A stretch of 64,000 nucleotides of DNA, taken from contig CANLWK010000003.1 in NCBI GenBank assembly GCA_947494805.1, forward strand, positions 620,001-684,000, given 5' to 3'. Of the stretch, positions 1 through 9,820 are shown one piece after another (position 1 is the first letter of the stretch; each line of letters opens with the position of its first letter). The notes beneath the pieces were generated by a model that saw only the letters and a program-made list of their open reading frames with translations, did no database searches and had not been told where the DNA came from. The position numbers and the translations under genes were made by a program. The stretch is from an uncultured Croceitalea sp. (lineage in GTDB: Bacteria; Bacteroidota; Bacteroidia; Flavobacteriales; Flavobacteriaceae).

Positions 1-2076
1 GATCTGTAAAAGTTCGGTATCGTTTAACCCACACAAAAAGATTTGTGGTAGTTCATCACCATCATTCGGACATGTGAGCACTTCACCATCAATATCATTG
101 GTGGTATCGTTGATTAAGGCGGTTATAGGATTAGCTTGTGTAGCACCGAAAAGGCTAACCTGAATAATCTCCTTAAAGCCCTTACAAGGATCGGCGACAA
201 TCTTGTCCACAATATAAGTGCCCGTATCATTGACTAGAAGTGTGCTTGGGTCATTATCACTATCGGCATCGGTCACTACACGGTCCGCGCCGTCAATGAT
301 GCCATTTGTGTTGACGTCTTCGTACCAGATGTAATTGTCAAAATTATCTCCTGCGTCTAAAAGTACATCTGCTCCGCAGAGTTGCACCGATCTTATGTAG
401 TTACAGTTTTCTAAATCATCTAAAAGAAAGTTGGTGGCTCCAGGTGTGACAAATCCACATGCATCAAAATCAGAAACACTAGGGTCGTCTGAAATCTGGT
501 TGTCATTGATAACCCCCCTATAGGTAGAATAGGCGACATTTTCAATGAGATCGGTACAAGCATCTACAAAATCAAAACAGTTTTCAGCCACACGAACCCG
601 CATACGAATTTCATAAATAGGATCATCTTCTTCGACCAAATTGTCTGGTATGGTAAAAGTTACCGCCCTTGTCGCAGGATCAAAGACATATGTCACTCCT
701 GTTGGGAGCGAACCCGGAGTGGTGAAATAAGCCTCGTTGAGTGTGGTGTTAATTGGCAACACGTCTCGAATAGTATATTCTGTAGCATTGTCATTACCGG
801 TGTTTTGAAAACGCAGAACATAGTCCAGAACCTGACCTAAATTCACACCTAGGCCAGTGATGTCGTTTCCTGCCACATCTTCCACCTTCTTTTCAAGAAC
901 TATGGTGGGCTCAATGATTTCAACTGCGAAGGTCACCAAAAAGGAGGCAAACCAATCACCGTCTGTGCCCAATCTTAACGTGGCACTGGTGTCGCCGTTG
1001 TCAATAATACTATTGGCAGGGTTGTCCAAATCAAAAACATCAGAATCAAAACCAATGGCATTGGTACTATTAATGCTTCTTGTGGTTACATTGACCCCAT
1101 CATTGGTTATCGTAGAATTAAAGAAGTTGTCATCTGGGTTTGCCGCGTTGGTAATATCGGTGAACGTTGAACTACTGTTCGAAACAATACCAAAAGTATC
1201 ACCGTCAAGAGATGTTTCACCCTCAAGGGCACTTACACCAATACGTGCATTTACTGGGCCAACGGGGATGGTATTAAAGCCTGATACGGTTATATCTGCG
1301 GTTCTGTTGCCGCTTTGAGTGGTAATACCTTCATAACCATCATAAACCGAAATGTAACGACCTGGTAATGTGGGGTTTTCATATACAACGACCAAGGTCC
1401 AACCGGCGGCACCATGATTTGTAGAACCTCGGGTTCCACGCACATTGGCGACCACATATTCACCACTAGGGTCTGCCAGGGCCCTAAGATTATTGGTTAC
1501 GTTTTTAAAGCAAACGTAAGGATCGTTCGGTGTGTTGTTAAAACCATCAATAATGATGGCGTCTTCTTCACCGACCGGATCCGGATTGTTATCTGCCGTT
1601 AGGTCTACATAAGAACCACCGGGCACTTGTAGTTTTACGGTGACAAAGTCAGTTGAACGACTGGTGTCAACGGTAAAGTTGTTGTTAAAGTCACCTGCTT
1701 CATTAAGACGTTCGGCATCATAGTTACCGGCCCAGTAAAGACCTGCCCAGTAAATTTGGGAACACGAAGGCAGTGATAGGGTTGAGCTACTTGAGCTAAA
1801 AGTGGTAGGGTCTGAATCAATATCCACATATTCAACATGAAGACTGTTGTTACTGCCACTGCCATTGTATGGCGTATTTACCCCGGTACCATTAGAGAAT
1901 ACCCGGTTCATTACACTGTTTGACAAGAAGGTATAATCACCCTTAATATTGATGTAGTTGTTGCCGTTGTTGGTCAACCGCGCAGAAAAGGGCACCTCTT
2001 GCGACATTAACAAATGCCCAAACAATGCCAGAACAACTAAGGTTGCCCGCTGAAAAATTGTGGTGATTTTGTTCAT
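1..2076 (-). CDS. Large secreted surface protein with DUF11-like domain (partial, C-terminus beyond window)
   Basis: Open frame on the minus strand that starts at an ATG at 2076 and runs off the window start, so at least 692 residues are present and the C-terminus is missing. The start (MNKITTIFQRATLVVLALFG...) is a signal peptide. Residues about 70-330 form a secreted module of unknown function (segments GLYWAG, GWTLVVVYE, GRYISVYDGYEG). Residues about 390-470 look like a DUF11-type beta-sandwich (VLEKKVEDVAGNDI, VLDYVLRFQNTGND). The remainder is Asp/Asn-rich and may bind calcium. The ATG directly abuts the TAA of the PorP/SprF gene, so the two are co-transcribed. By analogy with similar flavobacterial operons it is probably a T9SS-exported adhesin ending in a sorting domain outside the window. 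That ending is inference, because it cannot be seen here. Confidence 0.8.
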   Translation of the reverse strand, partial: MNKITTIFQRATLVVLALFGHLLMSQEVPFSARLTNNGNNYINIKGDYTFLSNSVMNRVFSNGTGVNTPYNGSGSNNSLHVEYVDIDSDPTTFSSSSSTLSLPSCSQIYWAGLYWAGNYDAERLNEAGDFNNNFTVDTSRSTDFVTVKLQVPGGSYVDLTADNNPDPVGEEDAIIIDGFNNTPNDPYVCFKNVTNNLRALADPSGEYVVANVRGTRGSTNHGAAGWTLVVVYENPTLPGRYISVYDGYEGITTQSGNRTADITVSGFNTIPVGPVNARIGVSALEGETSLDGDTFGIVSNSSSTFTDITNAANPDDNFFNSTITNDGVNVTTRSINSTNAIGFDSDVFDLDNPANSIIDNGDTSATLRLGTDGDWFASFLVTFAVEIIEPTIVLEKKVEDVAGNDITGLGVNLGQVLDYVLRFQNTGNDNATEYTIRDVLPINTTLNEAYFTTPGSLPTGVTYVFDPATRAVTFTIPDNLVEEDDPIYEIRMRVRVAENCFDFVDACTDLIENVAYSTYRGVINDNQISDDPSVSDFDACGFVTPGATNFLLDDLENCNYIRSVQLCGADVLLDAGDNFDNYIWYEDVNTNGIIDGADRVVTDADSDNDPSTLLVNDTGTYIVDKIVADPCKGFKEIIQVSLFGATQANPITALINDTTNDIDGEVLTCPNDGDELPQIFLCGLNDTELLQI

Positions 2077-4191
2077 TTAGGCTACGGTCTGGTTGGGTCT
2101 CACACGCATGATCCATATTTGGTCATCATAGGAGTCATTTAGTTTAGAGTAGTAGGAAACCAAAGCGTTGGTCCAATCGTCATGTTTCTTCAAATAAACA
2201 TACCGATAGTTATTTTCTGGATTAATGAAGTACCCCGCATTAAGTCCTTGGTCATTTAGATGGCGCACAAAACGCTTTGCATTTTCTGGTTTTGCGAACA
2301 CATTGGCAATAATGTAAAAGCCTGAGCCAAGGCCATCAATGTTATACGTTTTGTAGGTCACTCCAGTATTTTGGGCTGGGTCGTTTTGAACATTTTTTTG
2401 AAGTACGTCATCATCATACTGTGATGTTGTTGAATTGCTCACATAGGCATCATTGCCATAAGAGCTATTGACCTTCATGATCCAAGTATCCCCATTATAA
2501 GTGCCGTTTAGACCAGTACGGTATGCTTGTATGGCCTCAGATTTTTCTTGAAAACCCTTGAGGTATACGTAGTTCATTCCGTTTTTTGGGTTGGTGAAGT
2601 AGTCTGCTTCTATGCCCCTTGCTTCAAGGTCATCAATGAATTTTATGGTATATTTTTCACCCTTGTAGACATTGGCAATTAAATAGTGACCACTTTCAAC
2701 ATCAGGAATATCAAAAGATTTAAACGAACTTGATTTTTTGGCCTTTCTAGTTGTATTGATTTTGTCTTTAGCAACTCTAGCTATTTTACTTGTACTTGTG
2801 GTATTTGGGACCACAGGTTGTTTAGTATCTTTTAGCTTGATGATTTTTTTGGCTGCTGTAGTATTGGTCATTCCTGCACTGGTCATCCTTGAATTGGTGA
2901 TCTCTGCATTGGCCACTGGCGTTGGGTTCTGACGCGCTGCGAAATCTACTGTATCGAGATTGGCAAAATAAATTTGTTTTGCTTTTTCTTCAATTTCTGG
3001 GTTCTCACCTCCGGTCTGTCGACGAACCAGTCGCATTACCGTGGCAAACCTTCGCTCTAAGTCTTGCTGTTGGGCGCGTTCAATGGAATCTTGACGAAAA
3101 AGAAGCTCGTCAAGAATACTGTTGTTTTCAGCTAATTTTTCCTCAAGCTCAGCAATTCTTAAATCTTTTTCTGTCAGAGAAAGTTCTTCAATGGGAACCT
3201 CTTGTTCATCTGCACTCACTAGGTCTTCGTTTTCCTTCTCGAGCATAACACGGTCTTCCGTCAAGTTGGGCGTGAAGCTGTAGGCTAGTGAAATCTCATG
3301 GGTGACTCCAAAGTTTTCAAAGGCATTTGACAACCCCTTTTCCATAGTGTAGCCCAAAGACACACGTTTGTTGAGGTTAAAACCAAGTCCGGCCGATGCG
3401 CCATAAAAATCATCATAGCCGGCTTGTAACCATCCAAGCTTGGGCAAATCAAGAAACAAGCTACCACCGAGGGTGATATCATTTACTGGATCGGTACGTA
3501 CCCGTGCCAATGGCATTAATCGAGCGTTTTCCAATATGCCCGAGCCACTTTCAAACTGATGGGTATATTGCAAGTGCCCCGTAAATGTTTTCTCTCCGAA
3601 ATCAGTAAGGGATTCACTCGTCTTTAGATTGTAATCAAAAAGATTGTCTGCAACGGCACCAAAGTCGAAAGCGCCATATGAGATATTAAAACCTGGTTGA
3701 AAAGTAATTAATGCACTTGAGTTGGAACCTATAAGCCTAGGGTCGTCTGGATCAAGGGCACTTATTCTATTTTGGTTAAGGCCACTATTATAGTATGAGA
3801 AGTTACCTCCAAAGGTTAAATTACTTTTATCACTGAGCTTGACGCCATAAGCATAGTTTGCCAAAAGGCCGAAGTTGTCAATAAGACCTTCGCGCTGCGT
3901 ATATAGACTTAGGCCCACTCCGCTTCTGTCACCTACCCTACCACTATAACTTAAGAAGTAGGTTTGAAAGTTGTCATCAAAAGACACCGATTGGTTTCTA
4001 TGCAACAGATTTACATAAGACTTATCTTCTCGAACGGTTGAAAACGTAGGGTTCAGTAAGAACCGATTGAACTTCAACAAGTTCTGTGCCGGCACATCGT
4101 AGGCAATAAAGGGCGTCTCTTCTTGGGCCATCAATGTTGGCATTGCCGAGAGTGCTATGGCGGTTAGTAGTAGGTAGGAGTACTTTCGCAT
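2077..4191 (-). CDS. PorP/SprF family T9SS membrane protein with two C-terminal SPOR-like repeats
   Basis: 704 residues. A signal peptide (to about residue 22) is followed by a PorP/SprF-type beta-barrel domain (about 25-306: FNRFLLNPTF, YLSY-like strands, LGYTMEKGLSNA). Next come a charged coiled-coil stretch (about 310-410) and a basic Ser/Thr/Lys-rich linker. Two similar repeats of about 75 residues close the protein (498-574 and 620-697), each with the pattern G-x-Y-x-I-A-N-V-(x)n-YF-x-NP-x-N-(x)4-YVYLK-(x)n-WIM-V, which resembles SPOR-like peptidoglycan-binding domains. PorP/SprF proteins are outer-membrane partners of T9SS in surface display of cargo. The gene lies between two secreted surface-protein genes, 8 bases after the upstream stop and with zero spacing to the downstream ATG. 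The inferred role is secretion or anchoring of those neighbours, with the repeats contacting the wall. Confidence 0.88.
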   Translation of the reverse strand: MRKYSYLLLTAIALSAMPTLMAQEETPFIAYDVPAQNLLKFNRFLLNPTFSTVREDKSYVNLLHRNQSVSFDDNFQTYFLSYSGRVGDRSGVGLSLYTQREGLIDNFGLLANYAYGVKLSDKSNLTFGGNFSYYNSGLNQNRISALDPDDPRLIGSNSSALITFQPGFNISYGAFDFGAVADNLFDYNLKTSESLTDFGEKTFTGHLQYTHQFESGSGILENARLMPLARVRTDPVNDITLGGSLFLDLPKLGWLQAGYDDFYGASAGLGFNLNKRVSLGYTMEKGLSNAFENFGVTHEISLAYSFTPNLTEDRVMLEKENEDLVSADEQEVPIEELSLTEKDLRIAELEEKLAENNSILDELLFRQDSIERAQQQDLERRFATVMRLVRRQTGGENPEIEEKAKQIYFANLDTVDFAARQNPTPVANAEITNSRMTSAGMTNTTAAKKIIKLKDTKQPVVPNTTSTSKIARVAKDKINTTRKAKKSSSFKSFDIPDVESGHYLIANVYKGEKYTIKFIDDLEARGIEADYFTNPKNGMNYVYLKGFQEKSEAIQAYRTGLNGTYNGDTWIMKVNSSYGNDAYVSNSTTSQYDDDVLQKNVQNDPAQNTGVTYKTYNIDGLGSGFYIIANVFAKPENAKRFVRHLNDQGLNAGYFINPENNYRYVYLKKHDDWTNALVSYYSKLNDSYDDQIWIMRVRPNQTVA

Positions 4192-4199
4192 GGTCTTTG

Positions 4200-6458
4200 T
4201 TATCGAATTACGGTGATGGTACCCTGCCTCAGGGTTTCCCTTCCGTTTCTAATTTTATAATAGAATATTTGGTTCTTTTTGCTAAATGCTGTCGAAGAGG
4301 CAGGCCAGTTGTTCTGATACCCTATTTCGTTAACAACTTCTTCGCCTTTTTCATTATAAATAATGACCGAAACTTCTGAGTTGCGAGAATAGGTGTTTGG
4401 CAGTACCCATAAATCGTTGATGCCATCACCATTTGCTGTGATAACGTTAGGTATTTCAAAGTTGTCCCTATAAGAGATATTGAATGTTTTGGTAATTTGG
4501 CATGACCCTACACTTGCCAAGAGAAGGTAGCTTCCTTCATCTGTTAAGCTGACCGAATCTGTACTTGAGATTAAGTTATTGCTTTCATCGTACCATTCGT
4601 AGGCACTGGCCCCTGTTGCAGTTACTGTTTGTGATTCGCCTTCAGGAAAAACAATAGTATCATCGGTGTCTATCTGAACCACTGATTCATCAAAGTTGGT
4701 TATGACGATCTCATTTGACACTATTGGGCACCCATCCGAACTTACAGAAAGTTGATAAGTACCTGTTTCATTGGCAACGAACGAGGTGTCCGTTGTCGAT
4801 ACGGCAGTGCCATTTCGGGTCCATGTAAAGTCGGCTCCGGTTAAGTCTGTTGTTGTGGTCAAGGTGACGACAACGCCATCACATAATTGCGTTCCAGAAG
4901 ACTCAATTAATACGGTATCGCTTGAGGCCAGTCGCACACTCAAGGGGTTTGAAGTGATGTTATATGAAGTGATTTGCCCTTCTAAGGTATAGAAACCATT
5001 GTCAGAGACGTCGTTTAAAACAAGTTCATCTGAAGTCAGACCTGCTAAAGCGTTTCCATCTTTGATCCATTGATAGCTAAAACTGTCCTTTAAGGATGCC
5101 GTCACATCAGAGCGGTCACCATTGCCATCTATGGCATTGATCTGCAATACGGTAAGTGTGACGCTGCTAGCGGCGCAATCACTGTAGGTTCCAACATAAT
5201 CTATACTAAGTTCAAAATCAGTGGGAAGCACTATGACCGTAGACTCTGAGTTTTTTGGTGGTAAAGTACACGAACCACCCGTTTCTGTTACTTCGACATA
5301 ATAGGTTCCGGCCTGACTTGCTGTCAATGAGGCCGAGGTCTCACCAGAAATCTGGGCACCATCCCTAAACCACTGGTATGTGGCACTTATAGCCGTTGTG
5401 CTAACACTAAGCGTTTGGTTTTGGCCGGGCAACAATACAAGGTTGGCGGGATTGTTTCGGGTTACGGAATAATTTGCCGCACTTTCAATGGTGATGGCAG
5501 CAGATTGTTCTGCACAAATGCCGGCGCCCTCGATACGAACCGAGTAGTCGCCTTCAAAGCCGGAAACGGAGCCATCGACCACTAAATCTGCATCATCGAC
5601 GGTTGGCCCTGACACAATGCTTGAACCATTGAACCAAGTATATAAGTAGCCCATACCAGTAATATTGGCATTAAGGGTTATTGATTCGTTAGAACAAAGA
5701 GTGGTCTGTGCTGGGGGGTTAATTGCAATACCCTGTGGCGATGTGATGACCACTTCAATGGTATTGGAAAGCGTATTTGCAGAACCGGTACAATTGATAC
5801 CATAATCAATTTCAACATAGTACATTCCGGGTTCCGTCACTGTCAAGGAATTTGATGTTTCCGATAGAGGCGTGCTACTACGCGACCATTTATACCGATA
5901 AGTATCTGCGTTGGGAACGTTGTGTGTGGCAAGGGTCAAACCACTGCCATCACATACTTCAAGTACACCACCCGATGGAATAACGCCACTGGCATCTTGA
6001 CTGATCAGTATGGGATTATTGTAACCGATGTAATACATTGAGAATGCATCTGATACCGGACTTTCCATAGCAGGGTTTGTACTCCGCACGCGAAAGCGAT
6101 AGCCATCTCCTTGTACTTCTTGCGGAAGGGCAAAACCGAAGTCAAAGTCGAATACAGTGTTGTTGTCTGAAGTGCGCCCCAATTCAGTAACGGTGTCAAA
6201 GTTTCCGTTGGGATCTGAGAGCTCTAGAATAAATTCGTTGTCATTCGCCACCAAAGATGGGTTGGGACTCCAAGTAAAGTTTACAAAATACTCATTGAAA
6301 CTTGAAGAAGCACATGCGGAAGTCCATGGGTCAGTTGATGATAAGTTCGGATTAACAGCAGGTTCAGGTTTGTTCAATACCTGAGCGTTGGCGTTAGGTG
6401 TAAAAAAAGCACACATTGCCAATGTTAAAATTGCGCCGAAAGATGAAATAGTTTTCAT
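4200..6458 (-). CDS. T9SS cargo: Ig-like repeat protein with type B (gliding motility-associated) C-terminal domain
   Basis: 752 residues from the ATG at 6458. This start gives a clean signal peptide (MKTISSFGAILTLAMCAFF...NANAQ); a frame start at 6485 would only add a poor leader. The body contains about six Ig/PKD-like repeats recognisable by Y-x-W-(x)n-G-x-Y-(x)n-C patterns (YKWSRSS, YTWFNGS, YQWFRDG, YQWIKDG, FTWTRNG, YEWYDES). The last about 85 residues (IPNVITANGDGINDLW ... IYNEKGEEV ... FYYKIRNG ... GTITVIR) are a textbook type B sorting domain of the gliding-motility/CHU C-terminal family. The protein is therefore exported by T9SS and exposed on or released from the cell. It is the first gene of a three-gene operon with the PorP/SprF protein. 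Its ligand is unknown. Confidence 0.9.
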   Translation of the reverse strand: MKTISSFGAILTLAMCAFFTPNANAQVLNKPEPAVNPNLSSTDPWTSACASSSFNEYFVNFTWSPNPSLVANDNEFILELSDPNGNFDTVTELGRTSDNNTVFDFDFGFALPQEVQGDGYRFRVRSTNPAMESPVSDAFSMYYIGYNNPILISQDASGVIPSGGVLEVCDGSGLTLATHNVPNADTYRYKWSRSSTPLSETSNSLTVTEPGMYYVEIDYGINCTGSANTLSNTIEVVITSPQGIAINPPAQTTLCSNESITLNANITGMGYLYTWFNGSSIVSGPTVDDADLVVDGSVSGFEGDYSVRIEGAGICAEQSAAITIESAANYSVTRNNPANLVLLPGQNQTLSVSTTAISATYQWFRDGAQISGETSASLTASQAGTYYVEVTETGGSCTLPPKNSESTVIVLPTDFELSIDYVGTYSDCAASSVTLTVLQINAIDGNGDRSDVTASLKDSFSYQWIKDGNALAGLTSDELVLNDVSDNGFYTLEGQITSYNITSNPLSVRLASSDTVLIESSGTQLCDGVVVTLTTTTDLTGADFTWTRNGTAVSTTDTSFVANETGTYQLSVSSDGCPIVSNEIVITNFDESVVQIDTDDTIVFPEGESQTVTATGASAYEWYDESNNLISSTDSVSLTDEGSYLLLASVGSCQITKTFNISYRDNFEIPNVITANGDGINDLWVLPNTYSRNSEVSVIIYNEKGEEVVNEIGYQNNWPASSTAFSKKNQIFYYKIRNGRETLRQGTITVIR

Positions 6459-6666
6459 AGGCCTGGGAGATTTGAGGGCAAGCACAAAAGTTGTTCAACG
6501 GTAGGTCTTTTAGCTTGCATTGATTTGAGTTTGTAAATACCCGGTTTTCACCAAGTTGTATTCAATAACAAATATTACGATTCTCCTCTAGGCTTAAAAT
6601 TTATTGTTGTAGGGTGTCAAAAAACTGTTGTGAAATAACTTTATTTGTATGGAGTATTACCTCAAT

Positions 6667-6699
6667 TTTGTGCAGAACAACGCATTTTCGCTACTTTTG
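6667..6699 (+). promoter_or_regulatory. Bacteroidota-type promoter for glnS
   Basis: TTTG at 6667-6670 and TACTTTTG at 6692-6699 with a 21-base spacer match the Bacteroidota -33/-7 pattern (TTTG, TAnnTTTG). The -7 box ends 17 bases before the glnS ATG, so the leader would be very short. This is a motif match only. Confidence 0.5.
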
Positions 6700-6716
6700 C
6701 TCGATATTTTAGCGCT

Positions 6717-8402
6717 ATGGAAGAGACCAAAAAGTCACTGAATTTTATAGAACACATCATTGAAGAGGATCTTGAAGAAGGATATTCAAATGATGCATTG
6801 CGTTTTCGGTTTCCACCCGAACCCAATGGATATTTGCACTTGGGCCATGCTAGCTCAATATGCTTGAATTTTGGGCTGGGAGAGACATACAATGCACCGG
6901 TAAATCTGAGGTTTGACGACACCAACCCGGCGAAAGAAGAAAAGGAATATGTGGATGCCATAAAACGTGATGTTGAATGGATGGGATTTAAGTGGGACAA
7001 AGAGTGCTATGCATCTGATTATTTTCAAGAGCTGTACGATTGGGCCGTAATGCTCATAAAGAGCGGTAAGGCCTATGTAGACAGTCAGTCTTCTGAGGCG
7101 ATGGCAGAACAGAAGGGTACTCCTACAGAACCCGGCGTCGATGGCCCATACCGAAACAGGCCGGTTGAAGAAAACCTTGACTTGTTCGAACGCATGAAGA
7201 ATGGTGAATTTGAAGAGGGGAAACATGTACTTCGTGCTAAGATTGATATGGCCTCGCCCAATATGTTGATGCGCGACCCCATTTTGTACAGAGTGCTGCA
7301 TAAAGCGCACCACAGAACAAATACCGATTGGTGTATTTACCCTATGTATGATTGGACACACGGGCAAAGCGATTATCTTGAGCAAGTTTCACATTCACTT
7401 TGTACGTTAGAGTTTTTACCACATAGGGAGTTGTATGATTGGTGTTTAGACCAATTGGTATCAAATAACAAACTAAGACCAAAGCAGCGAGAATTCGCAC
7501 GCAGAAATCTAAGCCATACCGTGGTCAGCAAACGAAAGTTATTGAAGTTGGTCGAAGAGGGTGTTGTCTCGGGGTGGGACGATCCACGCATGCCGACGAT
7601 TTCAGGACTAAGACGACGCGGATATACCCCGGAAGCAATAAGAAATTTTGCCGACACCATAGGTATCGCAAAACGCGAGAACATTGTTGATGTTTCTTTG
7701 TTGGAGTTTCACGTGCGCGAACATTTGAATAAGATTTCACCCAGGGTAATGGCTGTTTTGAATCCGCTGAAGTTGGTCATAACAAATTATCCTGAAGGTC
7801 AAGAAGAATGGTTGACGGCCGAGAACAACCCTGAAGACGAGAGCGCTGGCTTTAGGGAAGTGCCATTTTCAAGAGAACTTTACATTGAACAAGAAGATTT
7901 TAGGGAAGAGGCCAACCGAAAGTTTTTCAGATTGAAGCTTGGAGGTGAAGTACGTTTAAAGAACGGTTATATCATCAAAGCAGAGAGCTGCACAAAAGAT
8001 GCTGAAGGAAACATTATAGAAGTACAGTGTACCTATGATCCAAAAAGCAAAAGTGGCAGTGGCACAGAAGAAAGTCTGAGAAAGGTGAAAGGTACATTGC
8101 ACTGGGTCTCTACTAGACATGCTTTCGAAGCGGAGGTGCGTTTGTACGATCGCTTATTCAATGATGAAAATCCTGATGGACATAAAGACAAGGACTTTAT
8201 GGAGTTCGTAAATCAGAACTCTTTGAACAAAATAACGGGATTTTTAGAACCTAGTTTGAAAGACGCTATCGTGGGAGACCGTTTTCAGTTTCAACGGCTG
8301 GGTTATTTTAACGTTGATAAAGATACTACGGCCGAAAAGTTGGTTTTTAACCGTACGGTGACCCTTCGTGATACTTGGGCAAAAATTCAACAGAAGAATT
8401 GA
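6717..8402 (+). CDS. glnS: Glutaminyl-tRNA synthetase
   Basis: 561 residues from the ATG at 6717. The frame extends upstream to 6645, but those residues cross the promoter and are not part of the family. Class I aminoacyl-tRNA synthetase signatures are present: PPEPNGYLHLGHA (HIGH motif) near residue 40, and VVSKRK (KMSKS motif) near residue 270. They are followed by the GlnRS anticodon-binding beta-barrels ending in the typical NRTVTLRDTW. Length fits bacterial GlnRS. The enzyme charges tRNA-Gln in the cytoplasm. Together with the GltX in this window, it indicates direct glutaminylation. It is monocistronic, with its own promoter and a downstream hairpin terminator. Confidence 0.97.
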   Translation: MEETKKSLNFIEHIIEEDLEEGYSNDALRFRFPPEPNGYLHLGHASSICLNFGLGETYNAPVNLRFDDTNPAKEEKEYVDAIKRDVEWMGFKWDKECYASDYFQELYDWAVMLIKSGKAYVDSQSSEAMAEQKGTPTEPGVDGPYRNRPVEENLDLFERMKNGEFEEGKHVLRAKIDMASPNMLMRDPILYRVLHKAHHRTNTDWCIYPMYDWTHGQSDYLEQVSHSLCTLEFLPHRELYDWCLDQLVSNNKLRPKQREFARRNLSHTVVSKRKLLKLVEEGVVSGWDDPRMPTISGLRRRGYTPEAIRNFADTIGIAKRENIVDVSLLEFHVREHLNKISPRVMAVLNPLKLVITNYPEGQEEWLTAENNPEDESAGFREVPFSRELYIEQEDFREEANRKFFRLKLGGEVRLKNGYIIKAESCTKDAEGNIIEVQCTYDPKSKSGSGTEESLRKVKGTLHWVSTRHAFEAEVRLYDRLFNDENPDGHKDKDFMEFVNQNSLNKITGFLEPSLKDAIVGDRFQFQRLGYFNVDKDTTAEKLVFNRTVTLRDTWAKIQQKN

Positions 8403-8583
8403 ATTATTTGGGCTTTTCCATAGTATAAGAAAAGATGATAAGCACAACGTCATTTAATAAGAAAAATCAATAAAGATTGAAATGCTCTGCCTTGGTTTGA
8501 GAGCACTTTTCAAACAATAAACCTAAGAGTATATTTTAGAAAAGTAAAGCTCTGACAGAGACTTATAAGAGCTTTTAGAGATA

Positions 8584-8617
8584 AAAAATCCCAACATATT
8601 ATTATGTTGGGATTTTT
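8584..8617. terminator. Bidirectional intrinsic terminator between glnS and the SPFH gene
   Basis: Perfect 15-bp stem (8584-8598 with 8603-8617) and a TTAT loop. It has an A-run on one side and a T-run on the other, so it can stop transcription of both convergent genes. Nothing else was recognised in 8403-8650. Confidence 0.9.
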
Positions 8618-8650
8618 CTTTCAAACAACAGTGTTTTGTCTTCTTAACTG

Positions 8651-9580
8651 CTAACTTTCTTTCTTTGGGTTTGACTTTTTCATTTGCTCGCCGATCATAT
8701 TACTCGCTGTGAAAGAAGCCACCATATTGTTCAACATGTCACTACCGGCCTGAGGCGAGTTTGGTAACAAGATCAAATTGGTATTGGTTTCTTCACCAAT
8801 GGATTGTAAAGTGTCATAGTGTTGGGTGACCACAATTAGGGCAGACGCTTCTTGTGAATTGATACCGACTTTGTTCAATACTTCTACAGACTCTTCAAGG
8901 CCACGCGCAATTTCACGACGTTGATCGGCAATACCTTGCCCTTGTAATCTTTTGCTTTCAGCTTCGGCCTTTGCTTTTTCAACAATTAAGATACGTGCGG
9001 CATCACCCTCAAACTGAGCAGCAATTTTTTCACGTTCTGAAGCATTGATTCTGTTCATGGCCTGCTTCACTTGGGCATCAGGGTCAATATCGGTCACCAA
9101 GGTTTTAATAATATCATAACCGTATTCTGACATATATTCTTGAAGCTCACGTTTTACTGCAATGGCAATATCATCTTTTTTAACAAAGACATCATCTAAT
9201 TTCATTTTAGGCACCTCGGCACGTACTACATCAAAAACAAAAGAAGTAATCTGATCGTGTGGATATTCCAACTTGTAAAAGGCATCATATACCTTGCTTT
9301 TAATCACAACGTATTGTACCGAGACCTTTAGCTTGACAAACACGTCATCCAATGTTTTGGTTTCAATGATAACATCTAACTGTTGAATTTTTAGTCCGAC
9401 TCTAGCAGCGATACGTTGCATGAATGGAATTTTAAATTGAATTCCTGCGTTTCTAATACTTGTGAATTTTCCAAATGTCTCAATAATTACAGCAGTTTGT
9501 TGCTTTACAATGAATACTGTTGAAAAGAACACTAATAATAAAACAACCCCTATTGGAACAATATATCCAAGACTTCCCAT
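8651..9580 (-). CDS. SPFH/band 7 (stomatin-like) membrane protein
   Basis: 309 residues. One N-terminal membrane helix (about 5-26: YIVPIGVVLLLVFFSTVFIV) is followed by an SPFH/band 7 domain (about 27-190, with TFGKF, IPF, QLDVIIETKTLDDVFV). A Glu/Ala/Lys/Arg-rich coiled coil (about 190-235: ASEREKIAAQFEGDAARI) and a short tail come last. Such proteins form membrane-anchored oligomers linked to microdomain organisation and membrane-protease control. No NfeD-like partner lies beside it, so no specific role can be assigned. It is on the same strand as gltX, 240 bases downstream, and is probably transcribed separately. Confidence 0.93.
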   Translation of the reverse strand: MGSLGYIVPIGVVLLLVFFSTVFIVKQQTAVIIETFGKFTSIRNAGIQFKIPFMQRIAARVGLKIQQLDVIIETKTLDDVFVKLKVSVQYVVIKSKVYDAFYKLEYPHDQITSFVFDVVRAEVPKMKLDDVFVKKDDIAIAVKRELQEYMSEYGYDIIKTLVTDIDPDAQVKQAMNRINASEREKIAAQFEGDAARILIVEKAKAEAESKRLQGQGIADQRREIARGLEESVEVLNKVGINSQEASALIVVTQHYDTLQSIGEETNTNLILLPNSPQAGSDMLNNMVASFTASNMIGEQMKKSNPKKES

Positions 9581-9820
9581 AATGTTATGTTTTTAGTTTA
9601 TGATTTGAAAATACAAAAGACAGTACTAGATAGGTAGCTTTTAGAAGAGAATTGTTACACAAGACTTCATTTTGTGTCTTGATGGTGTGGTTCCCTGCTA
9701 CATATTCGTTTCAAAGAAAAGATATACAACCGTTACACCTTATAGAGAATATAGGCGTTCTGTTTGGGAAGGCACTCCAAAGCATCTTAGATACAAGGTG
9801 ATTAAGATAAGAAGCTTCTC

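Noticed and set aside
857-1318. Plus-strand frame of 153 codons opposite the DUF11-type surface protein
   Set aside because: The opposite strand carries a continuous frame with signal peptide and repeat structure; the plus frame has biased Ser/Val/Leu composition typical of an antisense shadow.
6645-6716. N-terminal extension of glnS
   Set aside because: It crosses the promoter motif and adds 24 residues foreign to the family; the ATG at 6717 starts the conserved sequence.
6855-7385. Minus-strand frame of 176 codons inside glnS
   Set aside because: glnS is certain on the plus strand, and the antisense product shows no domain.
7706-7715. parS half-site GTTTCACGTG in glnS
   Set aside because: The right half does not match (GCGCGA), so it is not palindromic, and it lies in conserved coding sequence.
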